Positions 40,132 through 45,574 of a stretch of DNA of 45,574 bases are shown one piece after another. The stretch is from Nocardia vinacea NBRC 16497 (GTDB lineage: Bacteria > Actinomycetota > Actinomycetes > Mycobacteriales > Mycobacteriaceae). Location of the stretch: NCBI RefSeq assembly GCF_000308835.1, contig NZ_BAGN01000052.1, positions 1 through 45,574 on the forward strand. Direction: 5' to 3'. Within the stretch, counting starts at the first letter, position 1. Each line of letters begins with the position of its first letter. The position numbers were made by a program, and so were the translations under genes. The notes beneath the pieces were generated by a model. The model was not told the origin of the DNA. It saw only the letters and a list, made by a program, of their open reading frames with translations, and searched no databases.

Positions 40132-41052
40132 CGCGGCCAGGGCCGCATGCACGGCTTGCCGCCCGATCGTCAATGCCTCGGAGAGCAGCGCGGTATCGCG
40201 CGCGGCGCTGTCCACATTCGGGGAGCCGAGGGGCGGGTGGATCTGCAGAGCCGCATCCCCGAGCCCCGCCAGGAAGTTGTCCTCGACGGCCTGCTGATGC
40301 GGCCGCTGCAGCCAGGCGCGGTAAGCCCCTGGTGCCCTGACGCGCAGATAGCTACCCCCGACGACCTGGTGCAGCCGAGGCGCGGCTGGGCGCTTTTCAT
40401 CGGTGCGTCGAGTGCGCAGCACCAAGGCGTGCGTCGCACCGTCACGCACCGCGGTGCGGATCGGCACCGTTTCGGACAGTCCGCCGTCGAGATATTCGGC
40501 ACCGCCGAGCGGCACCGGCGGACCGGCGAGAATCGGCAGCCCCGCCGAGGCCCGCAGCGCGGTCATCAGCGTGGGTTTGTCGACGATGTGCCTGCGTAGA
40601 TCGACCGCGCGCCCGGTGCGGATATCGGTGCCGATCGGATGAAAGGTGGTGGTATTGGCCAGAATTGCCGGAAAATCCATCGGCTCGATGCCGTCGTACA
40701 CCTGGTTCACCAGGTAGTCCAGGTCGAAGGCGGGCCGCCCGCGCAGCAGTCGCGCCGGATCGACCGCACGTCGCATGATCACCGGATCGGTCCACGCCCG
40801 CATGGCCGCCAGCGCCCGCCCGCACAAGAACCACGCACCGTTGATCGCACCGGCCGAAGTGCCGTACACGGCATCAAAGACCGAGGAGAGCCCGAGTTCG
40901 TCGAGCGCCTGCACCATCCCACTGGAGTAGACGCCGCGGCTGCCACCACCCTCGACGACCAAGGCGAGGCGATATCCGTCGGCGCGGCTGGCTGATTCAC
41001 GTCGGCCGCGGATGACCTCCGCGACGGTGGGGACGACGGCAGAGCTGGTCAC
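40084..41052 (-). CDS. Patatin-like phospholipase
   Basis: 322 residues. LALVVEGGGSRGVYSSG is the oxyanion glycine loop, AVYGTSAGAING gives Ser66 in the G-x-S-x-G elbow, and EYLDGGLSE supplies the catalytic Asp-Gly-Gly, so the dyad is complete. It resembles the bacterial RssA/YjjU type rather than the patatin at 23058; the two are only distant paralogues. No signal peptide. GTG 41052 has TATCGT six bases upstream, predicting a leaderless mRNA. Its 3' end overlaps the kinase gene by 48 bases on the other strand. Confidence 0.9.
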   Translation of the reverse strand: MTSSAVVPTVAEVIRGRRESASRADGYRLALVVEGGGSRGVYSSGMVQALDELGLSSVFDAVYGTSAGAINGAWFLCGRALAAMRAWTDPVIMRRAVDPARLLRGRPAFDLDYLVNQVYDGIEPMDFPAILANTTTFHPIGTDIRTGRAVDLRRHIVDKPTLMTALRASAGLPILAGPPVPLGGAEYLDGGLSETVPIRTAVRDGATHALVLRTRRTDEKRPAAPRLHQVVGGSYLRVRAPGAYRAWLQRPHQQAVEDNFLAGLGDAALQIHPPLGSPNVDSAARDTALLSEALTIGRQAVHAALAALVQLDGGAVGEHEVV

Positions 41053-41058
41053 CGAACC

Positions 41059-41064
41059 ACGATA
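41059..41064 (-). promoter_or_regulatory. Candidate -10 element (TATCGT) of the patatin gene
   Basis: TATCGT on the minus strand, 6 nt before the GTG at 41052. Confidence 0.45.
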
Positions 41065-41126
41065 CGACAGAGCGGGCGCGGACGTCGGTGTCCAGCGCCC
41101 GCTCCGAGACGGTCTTCGCCAGCTGT

Positions 41127-42932
41127 TTACTTGATCTCTGCCAGCACGGTGCCCTGGGTGATGGCCGCGCCGGCCTCCACCGACAGTCCGGTGACCACAC
41201 CGGCCTTGTGCGCGTTGACCGGGTTCTCCATCTTCATGGCCTCGAGCACCACGATCAGATCGCCCGCCTCGACCGACTGGCCCTCTTCGACCGCGACCTT
41301 GACCACGGTGCCCTGCATCGGCGCGGTGACCGCATCACCTGAGGCCGCGCCGCCGCCTGCGCCGCCACGCTTGCGCGGCTTGGGCTTCTTGCGGATCACT
41401 CCGGCGCCATTGCTGGCCGCACCCGCGGCGCCGGCGCCGACGGTGAAGTTGCCCGGCAGCGATACCTCGACCCGACGCCCACCGACCTCGACGACGACCT
41501 TCTGCCGCGGCAGATCCTCGTCCTCGTCAGCGGTGGCACCGGCCGGGGTGTACGGCTCGACGTTGTTGACCCACTCGGTCTCGATCCACTTGGTGTAGAC
41601 GTCGAACTTCTCGCCGTCACCGATGAACGCCGGATCCTCGACGATCGCGCGGTGGAACGGGATGACCGTCGCCAGCCCCTCGACGTGGAATTCGGCCAGC
41701 GCGCGCCGGGCCCGCTGCAGCGCCTGCTCCCGGTTCTCGCCGGTGACGATCAGCTTGGCCAGCATCGAGTCGAACTGACCGCCGATCACACTGCCCTGCA
41801 CCACACCGGAATCGACACGCACACCGGGGCCGCTGGGCTCCTGGTACACCGACACCGGACCCGGTGCGGGCAGGAAGCCGCGGCCGGCGTCCTCACCGTT
41901 GATCCGGAACTCGAAGGCGTGCCCGCGCGGCGTCGGATCCTCTTTGATCGCCAGCTCATGGCCCTCGGCAATACGGAACTGCTGACGCACCAGGTCGATT
42001 CCGGCGGTCTCCTCGGTGACCGGGTGCTCGACCTGCAGGCGGGTGTTCACCTCGAGGAACGACACGGTGTCGCCCTGCACGAGGTATTCCACGGTGCCCG
42101 CACCGTAGTAACCGGCCTCCTTGCAGATGGCCTTGGCCGAAGCGTGGATCCGCGCGCGCTGATCATCGGTCAGGAACGGCGCGGGCGCCTCCTCGACCAG
42201 CTTCTGGAACCGGCGCTGCAGCGAGCAGTCGCGGGTACCGGCAACGACGACATTGCCGTGCTTGTCGGCGATTACCTGCGCCTCGACGTGGCGGGCCTTG
42301 TCCAGGTACTGCTCGACGAAGCATTCGCCGCGACCGAACGCCGCGGTGGCCTCGCGGACGGCGGAGTCGAACAGCTCCGGAATCTCCTCGATGGTGTGCG
42401 CGACCTTCATACCGCGACCGCCACCACCGAAGGCGGCCTTGATCGCGACGGGCACGCCGTACTCTTCGGCGAACTCCACCACCTCGGCCGCGTTCTTGAC
42501 CGGATCCTTGGTGCCCGCCGCCATCGGCGCCTTCGCGCGCTCGGCGATGTGGCGCGCGGTTACCTTGTCACCGAGGTCGCGGATGGACTGCGGGGAGGGG
42601 CCGATCCAGATCAGCCCGGCGTCGATGACAGCCTGGGCGAAGTCGGCGTTCTCGGAAAGGAATCCGTAGCCGGGGTGGATGGCGTCGGCACCGGACTTGG
42701 CCGCAGCATCGAGGATCTTGTCGAAGACGAGGTACGACTCGGCCGAGGTCTGCCCACCGAGGGCGAACGCCTCGTCGGCGAGCTTTACGAAGGGGGCATC
42801 GGCATCCGGCTCCGCGTACACCGCGACACTGCCGATACCGGCATCCTTGGCCGCCCGGATCACGCGAACGGCGATCTCGCCTCGGTTAGCTACGAGTACC
42901 TTCGATATCCGCGCGCTGGCATGGCTGGGCAC
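41127..42932 (-). CDS. accA3: Acetyl/propionyl-CoA carboxylase alpha subunit (biotin carboxylase + BCCP)
   Basis: 601 residues, matching M. tuberculosis AccA3 (600). The biotin-carboxylase half begins [22 protein letters not shown], with ATP-grasp motif [11 protein letters not shown] and catalytic [18 protein letters not shown] Gly/Ala/Lys-rich linker (~500-530) joins the C-terminal biotinyl domain with [10 protein letters not shown], biotin on Lys567. AccA3 is the shared alpha subunit for the AccD carboxyltransferases that supply malonyl-CoA and long-chain carboxy-acyl-CoA for fatty and mycolic acids. GTG 42932 follows AGGAGG. It lies downstream of sseA as in mycobacteria; accD5/accE5 would be beyond the right edge. 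Confidence 0.97.
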   Translation of the reverse strand: MPSHASARISKVLVANRGEIAVRVIRAAKDAGIGSVAVYAEPDADAPFVKLADEAFALGGQTSAESYLVFDKILDAAAKSGADAIHPGYGFLSENADFAQAVIDAGLIWIGPSPQSIRDLGDKVTARHIAERAKAPMAAGTKDPVKNAAEVVEFAEEYGVPVAIKAAFGGGGRGMKVAHTIEEIPELFDSAVREATAAFGRGECFVEQYLDKARHVEAQVIADKHGNVVVAGTRDCSLQRRFQKLVEEAPAPFLTDDQRARIHASAKAICKEAGYYGAGTVEYLVQGDTVSFLEVNTRLQVEHPVTEETAGIDLVRQQFRIAEGHELAIKEDPTPRGHAFEFRINGEDAGRGFLPAPGPVSVYQEPSGPGVRVDSGVVQGSVIGGQFDSMLAKLIVTGENREQALQRARRALAEFHVEGLATVIPFHRAIVEDPAFIGDGEKFDVYTKWIETEWVNNVEPYTPAGATADEDEDLPRQKVVVEVGGRRVEVSLPGNFTVGAGAAGAASNGAGVIRKKPKPRKRGGAGGGAASGDAVTAPMQGTVVKVAVEEGQSVEAGDLIVVLEAMKMENPVNAHKAGVVTGLSVEAGAAITQGTVLAEIK

Positions 42933-43033
42933 TGAGCCTCCTGTTAGCAATCTTCTTGGTCGCCCCGTGGTCGACATACTTCCGTCTCGGGCGAGTGTAG
43001 GCAGTCTGCCAACAACCGCCGCACTCGGATAGG

Positions 43034-43049
43034 CCTACTCCGCAGTAGG
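43034..43049. terminator. Small hairpin between sseA and accA3
   Basis: CCTACT-CCGC-AGTAGG, 6-bp stem with a 4-base loop, about 47 bases after the sseA stop (on the minus strand) and ~100 bases before the accA3 GTG. It may be a weak terminator or an operator; no U-tract. Confidence 0.3.
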
Positions 43050-43095
43050 TCACACATCACAATGGGCCCTCGGCTGTGATGCGCCCAGATCACGG

Positions 43096-44010
43096 CTATC
43101 GGGCGCGCGCCTTGCGGGTACCGGCCGTCGGTGCGTCACCCGGTTCATACCCCTTGGCAATCGGCATGCGAACCGAATTGCCCCATTCGGTCCAGGACCC
43201 GTCGTAATTGCGCACGTTTTCGAACCCGAGCAGATAGGTCAGCACGAACCAGGTGTGGCTGGACCGCTCGCCGACCCGGCTGTAGACGACCAGATCGTCC
43301 GCGACGGCCAGCGCGCCATAGATATCGTCCAATTCGGCGCGGGAACGGAAGCGCCCGTCGCTGTGGAAGGCCTCGGTCCACGGAATGTTCACCGCGGTCG
43401 GAATATGTCCGCCGCGCAGCGCCGCGTCCTCGGGATTGGCCGGCGGTTGGATCAGCTCACCGGAGTACTCCTCGGGGGAGCGAACGTCGATCAGCGGCTT
43501 GCCGAGATGGGCGAGCACATCCTCGCGGAACGCCCGCACCGAACTGTCGTCGCGCCGGACCGTCGGATATTCGCTGCGCGGCAGGTAGGGCGGGTCGAAG
43601 GTGGTGTCGCGCACCTCGGAGATCCACGCGTCCCGTCCGCCGTCGAGCAGTCGCACATCCGGATGCCCGAACAGGGTGAAGACCCAGAACGTGTGCGCGG
43701 CCTGCGCGTTGCCGCGATCGCCGTAGATCACCACGGTATCGTCGCGCTCGATTCCTTTGGCGCGCATCAACTCGGTGAACCGGGCACCGTCGATATAGTC
43801 ACGCGTAACCGGATCGTTGAGGTCGCCGCGCCAATCGACCTTGGTGGCCCCGGGAACGTGACCGATGTCATAGAGCAGGATGTCCTCATTGGACTCGATG
43901 ATCTTCAGCCCCGGCGTGCCGATGTTTGCCGACAGCCACTCTGTGGTTACTAGTCGGTGAGGATGTGCGTACGAACCGAAGGCAGGATGAGAGTCCGGGG
44001 CAACGGGCAC
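43096..44010 (-). CDS. sseA: Two-domain rhodanese (SseA-type) lacking the catalytic cysteine
   Basis: 304 residues with two rhodanese domains. The N-terminal half has [14 protein letters not shown] and the inactive-domain [16 protein letters not shown]. The C-terminal half has [13 protein letters not shown] and the active-site loop [17 protein letters not shown] followed by [11 protein letters not shown]. The position that carries the sulfane-sulfur cysteine in thiosulfate sulfurtransferases (C-R-x-G-E-R) is Ser244, encoded AGC (bases 43279-43281). As read, it could not form a persulfide there. It starts at GTG 44010 with AAGGA upstream. Context (accA3, maf) matches M. tuberculosis Rv3283. 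The gene is divergent from an HTH regulator. Confidence 0.93.
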   Translation of the reverse strand: MPVAPDSHPAFGSYAHPHRLVTTEWLSANIGTPGLKIIESNEDILLYDIGHVPGATKVDWRGDLNDPVTRDYIDGARFTELMRAKGIERDDTVVIYGDRGNAQAAHTFWVFTLFGHPDVRLLDGGRDAWISEVRDTTFDPPYLPRSEYPTVRRDDSSVRAFREDVLAHLGKPLIDVRSPEEYSGELIQPPANPEDAALRGGHIPTAVNIPWTEAFHSDGRFRSRAELDDIYGALAVADDLVVYSRVGERSSHTWFVLTYLLGFENVRNYDGSWTEWGNSVRMPIAKGYEPGDAPTAGTRKARAR

Positions 44011-44089
44011 GATATGGGTCCTTCACGCGAGGTAGACGGGTGGTTATAGCGGTTCGGGTCTCACGCCGATGTTAGGTGTGAGGCGTTAG

Positions 44090-44103
44090 TGAAACTCGTT
44101 TCA
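44090..44103. promoter_or_regulatory. 14-bp palindrome between sseA and the HTH regulator
   Basis: TGAAAC-TC-GTTTCA, perfect, roughly midway in the 167-base divergent gap. A candidate operator for the regulator at 44178 that could control both genes. Confidence 0.5.
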
Positions 44104-44177
44104 GATCACAAATCGGCTGAATGGGCGAATAAATCGCACCCTCATCCGATAAAGTCTCCCGGGAGGAGGGGTGAGCT

Positions 44178-45002
44178 ATGTCCGATTCTTGGCCGAGGCG
44201 TCGACTGCTCGCGATCCTACGTGGCGCCAGCGAACCTCTCGACGCCCAAGAACTGGCCAGAATCACCGGACAGCACGTCACCACTGTTCGGTTCCATCTG
44301 GATGTGCTTACCAGGGAATCGCTGGTGCGGCAGTTCCAACAACCACCGCGCGGCCGTGGGCGTCCGCGCATCGGCTACAGCGCGGTCCAGCGATCGGTTG
44401 GCTATCAGGAACTGGCCCAGGTCCTAGCCGACCAGCTCGGTCCCGATCCGCGGCGTCGGTCCGAGGCGGCCATTGCCGCCGGACGTGCCTGGGGCGCCAA
44501 ACTCGACGCGGGTGACCACGCGGTCGAATCGCTGGAGGACGCCAAGGACGTCACTATGACGCTGATGTCCGAACTGGGTTTCGCGCCGGAGCGTGACGCG
44601 GCCACCGAAACCGATGAGCACGTCCTGATCCGGCTCACCGCCTGCCCGCTGCGCGAACTCGCGCGCACCCATTCCGAGGTGGTGTGCGGCGTGCACCTGG
44701 GCTTGATCAAAGAGGTGCTCGACCGCAACGGCGTGCGCGGTGAGGTGAATGTCCGGCTGCAACCGTTCGTCGAGCCGGAGCTCTGCGTCGTTCGATTGGA
44801 ACTCATGGCGGCGCGGCGGGACCAGGACGTGCGGCGCGATCAAGAGGTGCTCCGGGAGCCGGAGCGCGACGCGACACCGGTGCCGATCGGCGCGGAGGCC
44901 GGGGCGGAGCCGCGGATCGCGCCGCCGTCAGCTGGGCGAGTGGCGCCACAGCTGCGCAATGCCGACCCCAATGTCGCCAAGCAGTCGGCGCAGCAGTGGT
45001 AG
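44178..45002 (+). CDS. Winged-helix regulator with Cys/His sensor motif (SufR-like architecture)
   Basis: 274 residues. The N-terminal winged helix (RRRLLAILRGASEPLDAQELARITGQHVTTVRFHLDVLTRESLVR pattern) is of the ArsR/DeoR-like type. After a Gly/Arg-rich wing (PPRGRGRPRIGYSA) the C-terminal domain has C156-x13-C170-x2-H173 (TACPLRELARTHSEVVCGVHLGLIKEVL) and C203. The spacing resembles SufR-type Fe-S or metal-sensing regulators. Divergent from sseA, so a link to sulfur or redox metabolism is plausible; this is inference. GGAGGAGGGG precedes the ATG. The last ~45 residues are unstructured and Arg/Ala/Pro-rich, and its 3' end overlaps maf by 75 bases on the opposite strand. Confidence 0.83.
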   Translation: MSDSWPRRRLLAILRGASEPLDAQELARITGQHVTTVRFHLDVLTRESLVRQFQQPPRGRGRPRIGYSAVQRSVGYQELAQVLADQLGPDPRRRSEAAIAAGRAWGAKLDAGDHAVESLEDAKDVTMTLMSELGFAPERDAATETDEHVLIRLTACPLRELARTHSEVVCGVHLGLIKEVLDRNGVRGEVNVRLQPFVEPELCVVRLELMAARRDQDVRRDQEVLREPERDATPVPIGAEAGAEPRIAPPSAGRVAPQLRNADPNVAKQSAQQW

Positions 45003-45563
45003 TCCGATCCCGATAACGCTCGACGGATCGCCATCGATGCGATCGACGAACCAACCGCCCATGCCATCGAGTGTGAAAGCACCGGCGACCTGCAACGGCT
45101 CGCCGGTCGCGATGTAGGCGTCCAGCTCCTCGGGTTCGGGCTTGGCGAAATGCACTGTGGTGGAACTGCAGTCGACGGATTGGGCGACGATTTCGCCGTC
45201 GCGCATGCGCAGAACGCAGTGGCCGGTAATGAGATCCGCACTGCGCCCGGCCATTTCGGACCAGCGGGCCCGCGCGACCTCGGGCGTATGCGGTTTGCCC
45301 TGTAGTTCGCCGTCGACGAGCAGCATCGAATCACAGCCGACCACAACGCAATCCGCGGCGAAATCCGGAATCGTGGCGGCCACCGACCGCGCCTTTGCCC
45401 GCGCGAGCTCTACCACGACGACCTCCGGCGCCGTGCCGGGCGGCAGTGCCGCGGCGACGGCGTCCTCGTCGACATCAGAGATCCGGACGACGGGTTCGAT
45501 GCCCGCCGAGCGCAATACCGCGCGGCGGGCGGGCGACGCGGACGCGAGAACGAGTCTCGTCAT
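44928..45563 (-). CDS. maf: Maf-family nucleotide pyrophosphatase
   Basis: 211 residues. LVLASASPARRAVLRSAGI is the defining Maf N-terminal motif (S-x-S-x-x-R). CVVVGCDSMLLVDGELQGKP matches the D-(S/T) catalytic region and KP motif, and AGAFTLDGMGGWFVDRIDGDPSSVIGIGL is the conserved C-terminal G-x-G-x-x-x-x-x-x-x-G-D-x-x-x-V-x-G-L pattern. Maf proteins hydrolyse non-canonical or certain canonical NTPs to NMP and PPi. The synteny partner is Rv3282. The ATG is 12 bases from the window's right edge, so the upstream region is not visible. It overlaps the HTH regulator's 3' end by 75 bases. Confidence 0.95.
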   Translation of the reverse strand: MTRLVLASASPARRAVLRSAGIEPVVRISDVDEDAVAAALPPGTAPEVVVVELARAKARSVAATIPDFAADCVVVGCDSMLLVDGELQGKPHTPEVARARWSEMAGRSADLITGHCVLRMRDGEIVAQSVDCSSTTVHFAKPEPEELDAYIATGEPLQVAGAFTLDGMGGWFVDRIDGDPSSVIGIGLPLLRRLLGDIGVGIAQLWRHSPS

Positions 45564-45574
45564 CCGATCAGTCG

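Overview
The window is GC-rich actinobacterial chromosome, almost certainly from a mycolic-acid-containing Nocardiaceae member and most likely Nocardia. The main evidence is gene order. An M20 amidohydrolase, a gamma-glutamylcyclotransferase-like protein, lpdA, glpD, nei, lhr, a TetR gene, pcd, lrpA, lat, accA3, sseA and maf occur in the order and relative orientation I recall for the Mycobacterium tuberculosis Rv3306c-Rv3282 segment, read in reverse. GTG starts are frequent. The window looks like conserved core chromosome carrying lineage-specific insertions. I see no insertion sequence, prophage, CRISPR array or classical biosynthetic cluster.

Layout. 1-5.1 kb: end of an amidohydrolase gene, a gamma-glutamylcyclotransferase-fold protein, LpdA-type quinone reductase, then two cell-envelope proteins (a secreted proline-rich protein with a structured upstream region, and a one-TM protein with FGPP repeats). 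5.1-9.85 kb: a PLP aminotransferase and the divergent glycerol genes glpK/glpD. 9.85-12.1 kb: a two-component system (sensor and regulator overlap by 4 nt) and a tiny secreted protein. 12.1-15.7 kb: two TetR-linked units, an HpnE-like FAD oxidoreductase plus TetR operon behind a perfect 11+3+11 palindrome, and a TetR plus metallo-beta-lactamase pair. 15.8-21.7 kb: DNA repair genes nei and lhr, with a nested repeat array copied partly from the lhr 3' end between them. 21.8-24.8 kb: a histidine-phosphatase-fold protein, and a TetR gene divergent from a patatin-SDR operon. 24.8-29.2 kb: a gene fossil, a very long hairpin, fused indolepyruvate ferredoxin oxidoreductase and a repeat-containing gene-free stretch. 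29.2-33.6 kb: a DUF3761-like lipoprotein, initiator tRNA, and the lysine-catabolism set pcd / lrpA / lat. 33.7-41.1 kb: a block occupying the place of the mycobacterial usfY-rsbW-sigF genes (YncE-like lipoprotein, acetyltransferase, DUF1707 protein, two receptor Ser/Thr kinases, a patatin). 41.1-45.6 kb: accA3, sseA, a Cys/His-containing HTH regulator and maf.

How genes work together. glpK and glpD take glycerol to dihydroxyacetone phosphate. Lat and Pcd convert lysine to alpha-aminoadipate, probably under LrpA. AccA3 is the biotinylated subunit of acyl-CoA carboxylases feeding fatty and mycolic acid synthesis. Regulation is dense and local: several TetR genes sit beside palindromes in their own promoter regions, and many genes have a TANNNT -10 hexamer only 6-8 nt before the start codon, which predicts leaderless mRNAs. 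I used that architecture to choose several starts.

No large obviously new system is evident. The best second-look items are a catalytic Cys-to-Ser change in SseA, an SHG instead of RHG in the histidine phosphatase, a 14-codon leaderless uORF coupled to a lipoprotein gene, the structured region before the secreted protein at 2899, the lhr-tail repeat array, and the kinase block replacing the sigF locus.
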